A DNA stretch of 9,997 nucleotides from JAVBMB01 sp031552995 (GTDB lineage Bacteria > Bacillota > Clostridia > Oscillospirales > Butyricicoccaceae), in contig JAVBMB010000078.1 of assembly GCA_031552995.1 (NCBI GenBank), positions 1 to 9,997 of the forward strand, in the 5' to 3' direction. The position numbers and the translations under genes are program-made. Below are positions 1-7,481 of the stretch, piece after piece; the stretch's first letter is position 1; each line of letters starts with the position of its first letter. The notes beneath the pieces were generated by a model. That model saw only the letters and a program-made list of their open reading frames with translations. It was not told where the DNA came from and did not search any database.

Positions 1-13
1 CCCCCCCCCCCCC
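1..13. repeat. Homopolymer C tract at window edge
   Basis: Thirteen C residues in a row open the window, 41 bp beyond the stop of the amidohydrolase gene. The tract may extend to the left. It could be a genuine homopolymer, a contig-end artefact or a sequencing error; the sequence alone cannot decide. No gene or terminator is visible in positions 14-54. Confidence 0.8.
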
Positions 14-54
14 ACGGCTGGTTATGACAGTGGGGTTATACTGGCGTGAACGGC

Positions 55-1587
55 TCAAGCCTGATACTGCACCTTGCCGCCGACAATCGTCATGAGAACC
101 TTCATATTTTGAATCTCCTCCGGCGCTGTGCTGAAGATATCCCCCTCTATCACGGCAATGTCTGCCAGCTTGCCGGGGCGCAAAGTGCCTTTGGCATCCT
201 CTTCGAACGCGATATATGCCGCGTTGATTGTGAACAGCTTCAGCGCCTCATACGTCGTCATACGCTGTATGGGCTGCGTGTGCACAAGACACGATGTTAT
301 ACCGAACAGCGGGGAGATGGGCGTGATGTTGCTGTCCGACCCACCGGCGAGTGTAAGCCCCGCCTCCATCAATGTGCGGAACGGATAGCCCCGGCGTACG
401 CGTTCGGGGCCGAGTCTTGCCGGCATCATTACCTTTGCAGTAAGATAGTCAAAGCTGGGCTGCACGGAAATCATCACATTCAGCTTGGCGGCCCTGGCAA
501 TTTGATCGTATGTTGGTATTGTAAAATGCTCGAAGCGGTGCCGATGATTTTGACGCGGGTATTTTGCCAGCGCTTTCTCATACGCCTGCATCAGCATCTC
601 GATTGCCCTGTCGCCTATCGTATGCATAGCAATTTGCATGTCAAGGCAATGCGCCTCCATGACAAAATCATCAATATCCCTCTGGGTCATGTACGGCACG
701 CCGCAGAAATCAGGGCGGTCGGCATACGGCTCGATCAGCGCGGCGGTATACGAACCAAGCGACCCGTCTACCGTGATGCAACCGCCGACGCGCGGCATCC
801 CCTCGGCTTTGACGCGCTTGGCGTCTGGTATCTGATGATACAGCACCGTGCGAATCGGAAGCTCATTTGCGTACTTCAGCATGGCGTCGACATCCCGGTC
901 GCTGTAAAGGCTTCCGCCTTCAAGCGCGTGAAGCGTCGTCACGCCGGCTTTCAGCGCTTCCTGCGAGGCGAGATGCATCGCTTCAAGCCTTACCTCATCC
1001 GTCGTCAGCTCCTCCATAAGCGTTTTGCGGGCAAATGAGTTTGCCGCGGCGCGAAGCACGCCTGTGCGCACGCCGTTTTCGCTGATTATGCCGTCAAGTG
1101 ATGAATCCACATTGAGCTGGCCGAATGCGATATCGTTGAGAAAGCACGAGTGCGCGTCTATCCTGCTGAGGAACACCGGCCTGTCGGGATAAAGGCGGTT
1201 CAGCTCCGCAAGGGACGGCAGGCATTTTTCCTCGAACTTTGTCTCGTCATAGCCGTATCCGCGAAGCCAGGCCCCCGGCCTGAGTGCAGCGGCTTTTTCG
1301 GCGAGGCGTGCCATAAAATCTGCGTGGTTTTTTGTTCCAAGCAGCTTGACTGATGCCGCGTCAAGACCGGTGCCCATAAAATGCACATGCGCATCTATCA
1401 TCCCGGGCAGCACCGTGTTGCCGCCGGCGTCGATGACTTTGGTGCCCTCCCCCGAAAGAAGCTCTATCTCGGCGGTCGTGCCCAGTGCCATTATCCTGCC
1501 GCCCTTTATCGCCAAAGCCTGCGCAAACGGCGACAGGTTTTCCATCGTTATTATTTTGCCGTTAATTATAATTGCGTCGGCAACCAT
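55..1587 (-). CDS. Amidohydrolase family 3 protein (YtcJ-like), metal-dependent hydrolase
   Basis: A 510-residue cytoplasmic TIM-barrel hydrolase of the Amidohydro_3 / YtcJ type. The N-terminal part has the usual small beta domain (NGKIITM, residues 9-15). The metal motif DAHVHF follows, with H67 and H69. Further candidate active-site residues are H220 (GVTTLH), H322 (HTIGDRA), H354 (RFEHF) and D418 (AGGSDS). The C-terminal GTLRPGKLADIAVI (468-480) is the classic end of amidohydrolase folds. The length fits the family (about 500-550). I chose the ATG at 1587 because AAAGGAGG sits 7 nt before it; the open frame extends to 1743 but that part overlaps the upstream gene and lacks family sequence. 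It is the last gene of the operon, 59 bp after the transporter gene. The family acts on amide or C-N bonds of varied, mostly undefined compounds, so the substrate cannot be named. Confidence 0.92.
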   Translation of the reverse strand: MVADAIIINGKIITMENLSPFAQALAIKGGRIMALGTTAEIELLSGEGTKVIDAGGNTVLPGMIDAHVHFMGTGLDAASVKLLGTKNHADFMARLAEKAAALRPGAWLRGYGYDETKFEEKCLPSLAELNRLYPDRPVFLSRIDAHSCFLNDIAFGQLNVDSSLDGIISENGVRTGVLRAAANSFARKTLMEELTTDEVRLEAMHLASQEALKAGVTTLHALEGGSLYSDRDVDAMLKYANELPIRTVLYHQIPDAKRVKAEGMPRVGGCITVDGSLGSYTAALIEPYADRPDFCGVPYMTQRDIDDFVMEAHCLDMQIAMHTIGDRAIEMLMQAYEKALAKYPRQNHRHRFEHFTIPTYDQIARAAKLNVMISVQPSFDYLTAKVMMPARLGPERVRRGYPFRTLMEAGLTLAGGSDSNITPISPLFGITSCLVHTQPIQRMTTYEALKLFTINAAYIAFEEDAKGTLRPGKLADIAVIEGDIFSTAPEEIQNMKVLMTIVGGKVQYQA

Positions 1588-1646
1588 TGCAATGCCTCCT
1601 TTAGTAAAAGCCCAGCCGGGCGTGGCGCGCGGCCGGGCGGTTTGAC

Positions 1647-3071
1647 TTAGAACGGCCCGAGGCCTATGAGATGCGCGATGACGGTAAGCAGCATACCTAC
1701 AACGGTCCAGACGACCATAATCTTCCACGTCCACTTGAACCACTTGTCATACGGAATATTGCCGCCCATTGCAAGACCGGCCATGACTATACCGGATGTC
1801 GGCCAGAAGTAGTTTGTAAAACCGTCTCCGAACTGGTAAGCCACCGTAATTACCTGACGATTGATGCCGATAATGTCGCCCAGCGGCATCAGAATCGGCA
1901 TGAGCATCGCAGCCTTGCTGGATGCCGAAATTATGAAGAAATTGAGGAAAATCGTAAACAGCGTGATTATCAGGACGCTGATTATGCCCGGCGTGTTGCC
2001 AAGGCCCCTTGCAAGCCCATTGACAAGCGTGTCGATGACCTTGCCGGTCTGCATGATATACAGCACGCCGCGCGCCATGCCTATGACAAGCGCCGACGGG
2101 ATAATCGTCCTGGCGCCGGCCGCGAACTGTAGCGCCATCTCGCTGGGCTTTGTGCCGCCGATTATGCCGCACAGCACGCCAAGGACGATGAATGCGCCAC
2201 TGATTTCCTTGAGGTACCAGCCCCACTGGGCGGTGCCGTACGCGATGAGGATAAAGCCGAGAATGACAACAAGGACGTTAATCTTGCGGCGGCCGGTGAA
2301 ATCCGGTATAGCTGCCGTCTCGGCGACTTCGCTGAGTTTGCTGTCGTAAATCAGGCTGTTTTTGATATCTTTTTTCAGCTTTCTCGCATACGACAGGCAG
2401 AATATTATCGCGATAAGCGTGAACAGCCCCCAGCTGATGAGGCGGAACGCAAGCCCCGAGAAAAGAGGCAGGCCCGCAATGCCCTGCGCAATACCCGTGG
2501 TGTAGACGTTCAGCGGGCCGGCTGTGAAGCCTGCGCCGCCGCCAAGCATAACAACGCCGACGCCAAGCATCGCGTCATAGCCCATTGCCTTTGTCATCGA
2601 TATGGACAGCGGGATGAACATAAGAATGCCCTCCGCCCAGCCGAGGAAGCCGCCGATAACCGCGAAAAGGATTGTCATGCCGATGACGACAAGGGATTCC
2701 TTGCCTTTCAGCTTCAAAACAAGCGCGTAGATACCGGCCGTCAGCGCGCCGGTGCCGTTGACGATTTCGAAGGATGCCAGAATGAGCACGACCATCATGA
2801 TTACGTCGACGGCGGCATTCATACCTGCCGGAACCGACCTTAGCAGCGTCATCGGGTCAAACGCCGGCTTGTCGATGTTGGCAAACGAGTTCGGGTCGAC
2901 AACGCTTCTGCCTGAGTTTGCGTCGGTTACGTATTGATATTCGCCGGAAGGGACGATCAGCGTGCTGATAAATGCGAGGATAAGGATGCAGAAGATGATG
3001 ACATAGACATGCGGTACCTTGAAGTTCGTGAAGCCGCGCTTTTTCTTGCCGGTGTCATTTGGCATGCTCAT
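1647..3071 (-). CDS. YfcC-family membrane transporter (C4-dicarboxylate/basic amino acid carrier superfamily)
   Basis: A 474-residue integral membrane protein with a short, positively charged cytoplasmic N-terminus (KKKRGF, 9-14), a first membrane span at about 21-40 and roughly ten to twelve hydrophobic segments in all. Family-type conserved stretches are visible: AGFTAGPLNVYTTG (180-193), SASSKAAMLMPILMP (382-396) and QFGDGFTNYFWPTSG (413-427). These match the YfcC / DcuC-like carriers, some of which are annotated as dicarboxylate or arginine/ornithine carriers; I cannot assign the substrate. The ATG at 3071 has GGGGGA 6 nt upstream. A second ATG two codons in is possible. It lies between an M20 deacylase gene (85 bp gap) and an amidohydrolase gene (59 bp gap) on the same strand with no convincing terminator between them, so all three are probably co-transcribed and the carrier probably imports the substrate of one of the hydrolases. 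Confidence 0.9.
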   Translation of the reverse strand: MSMPNDTGKKKRGFTNFKVPHVYVIIFCILILAFISTLIVPSGEYQYVTDANSGRSVVDPNSFANIDKPAFDPMTLLRSVPAGMNAAVDVIMMVVLILASFEIVNGTGALTAGIYALVLKLKGKESLVVIGMTILFAVIGGFLGWAEGILMFIPLSISMTKAMGYDAMLGVGVVMLGGGAGFTAGPLNVYTTGIAQGIAGLPLFSGLAFRLISWGLFTLIAIIFCLSYARKLKKDIKNSLIYDSKLSEVAETAAIPDFTGRRKINVLVVILGFILIAYGTAQWGWYLKEISGAFIVLGVLCGIIGGTKPSEMALQFAAGARTIIPSALVIGMARGVLYIMQTGKVIDTLVNGLARGLGNTPGIISVLIITLFTIFLNFFIISASSKAAMLMPILMPLGDIIGINRQVITVAYQFGDGFTNYFWPTSGIVMAGLAMGGNIPYDKWFKWTWKIMVVWTVVGMLLTVIAHLIGLGPF

Positions 3072-3156
3072 TTTTGTTCCCCCATTCGTTTGATTGTACT
3101 ATATTTCAGTTTTGCTTAACCGCCATATATCTCCCGCTGACTCCGGTCTTCTGCTG

Positions 3157-4356
3157 TTACCTGCAAAAATCGTGCGCGCACTGCGCATACAGCAAATACC
3201 CCTGCTGCAATTGATTCAGCTCGATGTACTCGTTTTGAGAGTGGCAGCACTCGATGTGCCCGGGGCCGATTACGACGGACGGAATGCCGGCATATCCGTA
3301 TACAATGCCTGCGTCTGTCCACGCGGGGAACAGCATCGGCTCGGTATTATAGTCCCCCATCTCCGCAAGCCGCTTTTGGACTAACTCGACTATAGGCTGT
3401 GTTGCGTCTGTCTCAAGCGGAAGATGCACGTATCCCGGCTTCATCAAGCTGTCGTCTGTCACCTTCATGACGCACTTGAAGCTTGGGTCGTCGGTTGCCA
3501 GCTTCTCAAGCACCTGCTTGAGGCCGCGCTCGACATCGGCATATTTTTCGCACGGCAGAAACCGTCTGTCCAGCAGCACAGTGCATTCGCCGGCGACGGT
3601 CGACAGCTGTGTGCCGCCCGTAATGACGCCGATATTCACTGTCGGGTGCCCGAGCAGCGGATGATATATCTTCTTCAGCTTGAGGGCGTATTCTTCCTCT
3701 ATGCAGCGTATGAACTTTGCCGCCTTTGATATCGCGTTGACGCCCTCATCTTGTTTGCCTCCGTGCACCGTCTTGCCGATAAAGCGGAACTCATACCATT
3801 CAAGCCCGCGGTGTCCGGTGCAAACGCGCAGCTCTGTCGGCTCTCCTATAATGGCGGCGTCGGCCCTGAGGCCGCTTTCGACAAGACGAATCGTGCCGTA
3901 GCTGCGCTGTTCCTCATCGATGACCCCGGCAAACAGCACATCGCCCGACAGCCCGATTCCAAGGCGCTTCAGCGCAACCATCGACGCTATCATAGTCGCG
4001 ACAGGGCCTTTCATATCCGACGCGCCGCGGCCGTATAGCCTGCCGTCTTTAACCTGAGGCTGCGTGGCATTTGGCATGTCGTACGGCGGCACGGTATCTA
4101 TGTGGCCGTTGAACATCAGTGTTTTGCCCCCGCCTGTGCCTTTAAGCCGCGCATAGACATTTTTTCTGCCGTCACAAACTTCCTCTGTCCAGCTCTCAAT
4201 GCCTTCCTTGCAAAATCTGGCGCATATGTACTCCGCCACTTTGGCCTCCTGATTTTCTATGCCGGGATATGATGCGATGCTGATGAGGTCTGATGTTAAC
4301 GCCAGCAGCTCTTCCCTGTCGACAGCCACTTGCAGGTTTTCTGTAAAACTATTCAC
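3157..4356 (-). CDS. M20 family metallopeptidase (ArgE/DapE-type deacylase)
   Basis: A 399-residue cytoplasmic di-zinc hydrolase of the M20 family (ArgE/DapE/AbgB-like). The catalytic set is complete: GHIDTVP with H85 and D87, GRGASDMKGPVA with bridging D114, IDEEQ with general base E148 and metal ligand E149, GEPTE with E172, the dimerization-domain HGG (H198), and the C-terminal ligand H372 in CHSQNEYIE. Length and domain order are normal for the family. Translation starts at a GTG (4356-4354), supported by AGGAG six bases upstream; no ATG in a suitable place competes. It is the first gene of the minus-strand operon, read from the promoter at 4406-4434. The family removes an acyl, succinyl or amino-acyl group from an amino acid or peptide. 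With a transporter and a second hydrolase behind it, uptake and deacylation of an amino acid conjugate is likely, by analogy with AbgT/AbgAB, but this is inference. Confidence 0.93.
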   Translation of the reverse strand: MNSFTENLQVAVDREELLALTSDLISIASYPGIENQEAKVAEYICARFCKEGIESWTEEVCDGRKNVYARLKGTGGGKTLMFNGHIDTVPPYDMPNATQPQVKDGRLYGRGASDMKGPVATMIASMVALKRLGIGLSGDVLFAGVIDEEQRSYGTIRLVESGLRADAAIIGEPTELRVCTGHRGLEWYEFRFIGKTVHGGKQDEGVNAISKAAKFIRCIEEEYALKLKKIYHPLLGHPTVNIGVITGGTQLSTVAGECTVLLDRRFLPCEKYADVERGLKQVLEKLATDDPSFKCVMKVTDDSLMKPGYVHLPLETDATQPIVELVQKRLAEMGDYNTEPMLFPAWTDAGIVYGYAGIPSVVIGPGHIECCHSQNEYIELNQLQQGYLLYAQCAHDFCR

Positions 4357-4373
4357 TGACCGCTCCTTTCGTT

Positions 4374-4417
4374 CACAGTATAAACGTGTAGTTTATTATA
4401 TAAACATTATACCTGTG
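4374..4417. promoter_or_regulatory. Nested dyad symmetry (operator-like) over the M20 operon start point
   Basis: Outer arms are CACAGTATAA (4374-4383) and TTATACCTGTG (4407-4417), complementary apart from one extra base. Inside lies a perfect palindrome GTTTAT-TAT-ATAAAC (4391-4405), and TAAAC/GTTTA (4381-4395) forms a further overlapping inverted repeat. The inner palindrome abuts the -10 box and covers the expected start point at about 4399. This is where a repressor would bind; the protein is unknown and no regulator gene is adjacent. Confidence 0.5.
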
Positions 4418-4434
4418 CCGCAAATAAAATTCAA
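4406..4434 (-). promoter_or_regulatory. Sigma-A type promoter of the M20-transporter-amidohydrolase operon
   Basis: On the minus strand TTGAAT (4434-4429) and a perfect TATAAT (4411-4406) are separated by 17 bp. The expected start at about 4399 leaves a leader of about 42 nt that includes the AGGAG ribosome site of the M20 gene. A second TATAAT-like stretch lies just downstream, within the inner palindrome. Confidence 0.65.
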
Positions 4435-4627
4435 TCGGATTAAATGCCAATCTTTTATCATTTTTTTTATCTATTATGCGCAACCTGTTTTGCGGAAGAT
4501 AATAAGACCTTGCGCTCAGACAATGTCAATCAGGCATATTTCCGGGATGACTCTTCTTTGGAAAATGTATAGGAAACGCATTATTAACGCAAAATCGCGC
4601 TTTTCTTCCATAAAACATTTTTTTGTA
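4435..4627. other. Intergenic DNA between divergent promoters
   Basis: This AT-rich stretch separates the two divergent promoters in the 349-bp gap between the M20 gene and hppA. It holds a T8 run (4461-4468) and a weak 5-bp hairpin (CGCAA/TTGCG, 4479-4494). I see no gene, RNA or riboswitch in it. Confidence 0.5.
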
Positions 4628-4656
4628 TGTACATGCTATTAAAAAGACTGTATAAT
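4628..4656 (+). promoter_or_regulatory. Sigma-A type promoter of hppA
   Basis: TGTACA (4628-4633, 4 of 6 consensus) and a perfect TATAAT (4651-4656) are spaced by 17 bp. The expected start at about 4663 gives a leader of about 43 nt ending in AAAGGAG (4692-4698), 7 nt before the hppA ATG. Confidence 0.7.
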
Positions 4657-4705
4657 ACGAACATCTATAAAAAGAGGTATATATTAACATCAAAGGAGAA
4701 TACAT

Positions 4706-6793
4706 ATGCCGTCACAGACAGTTTTCCTGGTTGCAGCAGTTGCCGTAGCTTTACTTTCCTTTGCATTCGCGTGGTATCTCTATGTTTGGCTCAAAAAACA
4801 GCCGTCCGTCAACACCCGCGTCGCCGAGGTCGGCGAACTGATTCGCAAGGGCGCTTTTACATTCCTGCGCAAGGAATATATTGTGCTTGCCAAGTTCTGC
4901 GGCGGCGCGGCGATTTTAATTTTCCTGCTGCTCCCCAAGCCGGTGTGGCAGGGTAATATTACCGCAAACCTCGTCATGGCAGTGTCGTATATCGGCGGCA
5001 CGATATTTTCGGCTATAGCCGGCGTCATCGGCATAAAGGTGGCAACGGCGGCAAATATGAAAACGGCCGAAGCCGCGCAGACAGGTATGAAGCCGGCCTT
5101 TTTATGCGGGTTTCGCGGCGGCGCCGTCATGGGCATGGCCGTCGTCGGCAGCTCGCTTCTCGGCGTTGTGCTTGTGCTGGTGCTCACCGGCGACACGACG
5201 GCGCTTCTCGGCTTCAGCTTCGGCGCGAGCTCGCTGGCGCTTTTCGCAAAGGCCGGGGGCGGCATATTTACTAAAACTGCCGATATCAGCGCCGACCTTG
5301 TAGGCAAGGTCGAGCTGGGCATACCCGAGGATGACCCGCGTAACCCGGCCGTTATCGCCGATAACGTCGGCGATAACGGCGGCGACGTTGCCGGTATGGG
5401 CGCCGACGTGTTTGACTCGAATGTCGCGTCTATCGCGGCGGCCGTCGTCATGGGCAGCGTGCTGGATAAGGCGGCTGGCAACTCGATGAATGTGACAACC
5501 GTGCTGTGCTATGCTACAATCGGCCTGTTGGCATCGGTCATAGGTGTCGCAACGGCGCGCATGGGCAAAAACGGCAGTCCGACAAGCGCGCTGAACAAGA
5601 GTACATATATCACAACGGCGCTGTTTGCCGTGCTTACCGCTATTGCAACGGCGGCTCTCGGGCTCGAGTGGCGCATCTGGGGCGCGAGCGCGATTGGCCT
5701 TGGCGTCGGCACGATTATCGGTATCGCCAGCGATTACTTCACCGACGACCGCAGAAAGCCGGTTCATCGCGTGGCAAAGGCCAGCGAATCCGGCCCGGCG
5801 TTTACGATTCTCTCCGGCATGTCTTACGGTTTACTGAGTACATTCCCGCCGATGGTCGGCATCGGAATCTCGGCATTGGCATCATACAAGCTGTGCGAGC
5901 CGCTTGGCGAGGGATATCCGATGTTTGGCATCGCGATGGCAGCCGTCGGCATGCTGTCGATTGTCGGCATGATTATTTCAAACGACGCCTACGGCCCGAT
6001 AGTCGATAATGCGAGAGGGCTTGTCGAGATGGGCAGCTTGGGCGATGAGGCGCTGGAAGTATCTGATGAGCTTGACAGCGCCGGCAATACCGTCAAGGCG
6101 ATTACAAAAGGCTTTGCCATAGGCGCCGCCGGGTTGACGGTTATCGCGCTGCTGGGCGCGTTCGTCAGCGAGGTGAACGTCGCCGCCGCCGAACATGGCT
6201 TGCCGCTGATAAGCGCATTCAACATTATGGATCCCAAGGTGTTCTTCGGCATGCTTATAGGCGCCGCTATCCCCGCCGTTTTCAGCGCCATGCTGATGCT
6301 TGGCGTCGACAGGAACGCGCAGCGAATGGTCGATGAGATTCGGCGGCAGTTCCGCGAGATTGTGGGACTGCAGGACGGAAAACCCGGCGTCACGCCCGAA
6401 TATGACAAATGCATCGAGATAGCGACAACTGGCGCGCTGAAGGAGCTGCTGCCTGCCGGTGCCGTCAGTATAGGCGCAACGCTTATCGTCGGCTTTGTCG
6501 GCGGCGTCAGCGCCATTGGAGGGTTCCTGACCGGTAATATTGTAAGCGGGCTGCTGATTGCCTTGCTGATGAGTAATGCCGGCGGGCTGTGGGACAACTC
6601 CAAGAAATATGTCGAGGCCGGAAATCACGGCGGCAAGGGAAGCAACGCGCACAAATCAGCCGTCATCGGCGACACCGTTGGCGACCCGTTTAAGGACACG
6701 GCCGGCCCGTCGATAAACACTCAGATTACAGTTGTATCGCTTGTTTCCTCGCTGATGTCGACGATGTTTCTGCTCTATGCCCTTCCGTGGTGA
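4706..6793 (+). CDS. hppA: Membrane-bound proton-translocating pyrophosphatase, predicted K+-independent
   Basis: A 695-residue integral membrane pump that couples hydrolysis of pyrophosphate to ion export across the cytoplasmic membrane. Length is typical, and the hydrophobic pattern fits the 16-span family fold. Active-site motifs are in order: DISADLVGKVE (193-203), EDDPRNPAVIADNVGDN (208-224), the aspartate-rich GGDVAGMGADVFD (225-237), NDAYGPIVDNARG (426-438), and near the C-terminus GGLWDNSKKY (626-635) and GDTVGDPFKDTAGPS (655-669). The coupling segment reads GNTVKAITKGFAIG (460-473), with K464 and T467 where K+-dependent enzymes carry small residues. This marks the K+-independent class, which pumps protons. 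Unusual residues: S195 where many homologues have G, and G225 in the usual DNVGDNVGD loop. The start ATG has an ideal ribosome site. It stands alone between its promoter and a strong terminator. Confidence 0.97.
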   Translation: MPSQTVFLVAAVAVALLSFAFAWYLYVWLKKQPSVNTRVAEVGELIRKGAFTFLRKEYIVLAKFCGGAAILIFLLLPKPVWQGNITANLVMAVSYIGGTIFSAIAGVIGIKVATAANMKTAEAAQTGMKPAFLCGFRGGAVMGMAVVGSSLLGVVLVLVLTGDTTALLGFSFGASSLALFAKAGGGIFTKTADISADLVGKVELGIPEDDPRNPAVIADNVGDNGGDVAGMGADVFDSNVASIAAAVVMGSVLDKAAGNSMNVTTVLCYATIGLLASVIGVATARMGKNGSPTSALNKSTYITTALFAVLTAIATAALGLEWRIWGASAIGLGVGTIIGIASDYFTDDRRKPVHRVAKASESGPAFTILSGMSYGLLSTFPPMVGIGISALASYKLCEPLGEGYPMFGIAMAAVGMLSIVGMIISNDAYGPIVDNARGLVEMGSLGDEALEVSDELDSAGNTVKAITKGFAIGAAGLTVIALLGAFVSEVNVAAAEHGLPLISAFNIMDPKVFFGMLIGAAIPAVFSAMLMLGVDRNAQRMVDEIRRQFREIVGLQDGKPGVTPEYDKCIEIATTGALKELLPAGAVSIGATLIVGFVGGVSAIGGFLTGNIVSGLLIALLMSNAGGLWDNSKKYVEAGNHGGKGSNAHKSAVIGDTVGDPFKDTAGPSINTQITVVSLVSSLMSTMFLLYALPW

Positions 6794-6811
6794 TTGCGAA
6801 AAAGTGCAGAC

Positions 6812-6841
6812 AAAAAAGCCGGGGCAAAGCCCCGGCTTTTT
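6812..6841 (+). terminator. Rho-independent terminator of hppA
   Basis: A perfect 8-bp stem GCCGGGGC (6818-6825) / GCCCCGGC (6829-6836) with an AAA loop is followed by T5. The six A bases before the stem can lengthen it and make it partly bidirectional. It lies 18 bp after the hppA stop. Confidence 0.93.
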
Positions 6842-6855
6842 GCTGCCGAATATGA

Positions 6856-6884
6856 TTGCGCCGCGGGATGAAAAATGATATTAT
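6856..6884 (+). promoter_or_regulatory. Probable extended -10 promoter of the cupin gene
   Basis: TGA-TATTAT (6876-6884) is an extended -10 box. TTGCGC (6856-6861), spaced by 17 bp, is a partial -35. The expected start at about 6891 leaves a leader of about 65 nt. The preceding hppA terminator implies that the cupin gene needs its own promoter. Confidence 0.5.
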
Positions 6885-6939
6885 GTGGATAAACTTGTTA
6901 CCGGCAGCCATTTTTCCCGGCGCAAGATACACATAAAAT

Positions 6940-6950
6940 TAAGTTGGTGA
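6940..6950 (+). promoter_or_regulatory. Ribosome binding site that decides the cupin start
   Basis: TAAGTTGGTGA matches the long anti-Shine-Dalgarno complement TAAGGAGGTGA at 9 of 11 positions and lies 5 nt before the ATG at 6956. In-frame TTG (6944) and GTG (6947) codons lie inside this site and are therefore unlikely starts. Confidence 0.6.
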
Positions 6951-6955
6951 AAATC

Positions 6956-7327
6956 ATGGACGAAAACTTTAACGTAGTGTTCTACCCCGAGCCGAAGTAT
7001 GACGCCCTGCAGCTGGTAGACGTACCCGCCGTCATTGCCGCGTGCAGCGAAAAATGGCTGAACCAGACACTGTGTACGGTAAACGGCAGCGTGCTGCGCC
7101 TTGGCGTATTCAACGACGGGACGATTCCCTGGCATACGCATGACGACGCGGACGAGTTCTTTTTCGTTCTGCAGGGCGAGCTGTTTATTGAAACCGAGAA
7201 CGAGCGTTTCCGCCTTGGTGAGCATCAAGGCATGACCGTGCCGAAAGGCGTGCTGCACAGGCCGGTCATTGAGGCGCCGGCTGTTGCGCTTATGATTGAA
7301 AACGTTGGTGCCGGGCTGCTGGAATAG
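6956..7327 (+). CDS. Small single-domain cupin protein
   Basis: A 123-residue soluble protein made of one cupin beta-barrel. Cupin motif 1 is G55-TIPW-H60-T-H62-DDAD-E67 with G74 following. Motif 2 is G92-MTV-P96-K-G98-VL-H101. All four usual metal ligands (H60, H62, E67, H101) are present, so it should bind a divalent metal. Single-domain cupins of this size serve as isomerases, dioxygenases, sugar-binding or stress proteins, and nothing here says which. The sequence has no signal peptide or membrane segment. The ATG at 6956 is preferred on the strength of its ribosome site. It is monocistronic: a terminator precedes it and a hairpin follows 35 bp after its stop. The gene is GC-rich like hppA, unlike the AT-rich DNA to its right. 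Confidence 0.9.
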   Translation: MDENFNVVFYPEPKYDALQLVDVPAVIAACSEKWLNQTLCTVNGSVLRLGVFNDGTIPWHTHDDADEFFFVLQGELFIETENERFRLGEHQGMTVPKGVLHRPVIEAPAVALMIENVGAGLLE

Positions 7328-7343
7328 GTTTCAGCGCCGCTGA

Positions 7344-7481
7344 CTATACTTGCTGCATATTTAACACGCACCTGCGAAAAGCCGCCGGTGCGTGTTTTGG
7401 CGCAACTGTTAATATGGTCACGCCACAGCTTTCAAAGCGCCGTTTACGGCTTGCTATCGCAAGCAGTACAACCCGCGGCAT
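7344..7481 (-). other. 45-codon ORF with a ribosome site, of doubtful reality
   Basis: On the minus strand AAAGGAG (7498-7492) stands 10 nt before an ATG that opens 45 codons. The N-terminus, MPRVVLLAIASRKRRFESCG, is vaguely like the N-terminus of Maf nucleotide pyrophosphatases. However, the required SxSPRR signature is absent and the similarity is too short to trust. The 3' part of the frame runs through the hairpin at 7363-7396. It may be a leaderless remnant, a small peptide gene or chance. Confidence 0.2.
7363..7398 (+). terminator. Candidate terminator after the cupin gene
   Basis: A perfect 10-bp stem AACACGCACC (7363-7372) / GGTGCGTGTT (7387-7396) with a 14-nt loop. Only four T bases overlap and follow the stem on the plus strand, so termination may be inefficient. 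Its position 35 bp after the cupin stop fits the role. Confidence 0.55.

Noticed and set aside
46..1038. Long plus-strand open frame over the amidohydrolase gene
   Set aside because: It is antisense to a gene with full family motifs, has no ribosome site and its translation has no recognizable domain.
1596..1640. GC-rich hairpin between the transporter and amidohydrolase genes as a terminator
   Set aside because: The GCCCGGC repeats are direct, not inverted. Only a 4-bp stem (GCCC/GGGC) precedes a TTTT run, too weak to end transcription.
1588..1743. Upstream extension of the amidohydrolase frame to 1743
   Set aside because: It overlaps the 3' end of the transporter gene, lacks family sequence, and the ATG at 1587 has an ideal ribosome site.
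5102..5767. Long minus-strand open frames within hppA (also 4780-5481 and 5978-6652)
   Set aside because: They mirror the GC-rich codons of hppA on the other strand; the sense protein has complete catalytic motifs.
6944..6955. TTG or GTG start for the cupin gene four or three codons upstream
   Set aside because: Both codons lie inside the likely ribosome binding site for the ATG at 6956.
6885..6955. Riboswitch in the cupin leader
   Set aside because: The leader is only about 65 nt, with no stable hairpin or terminator-antiterminator pair that I can see.
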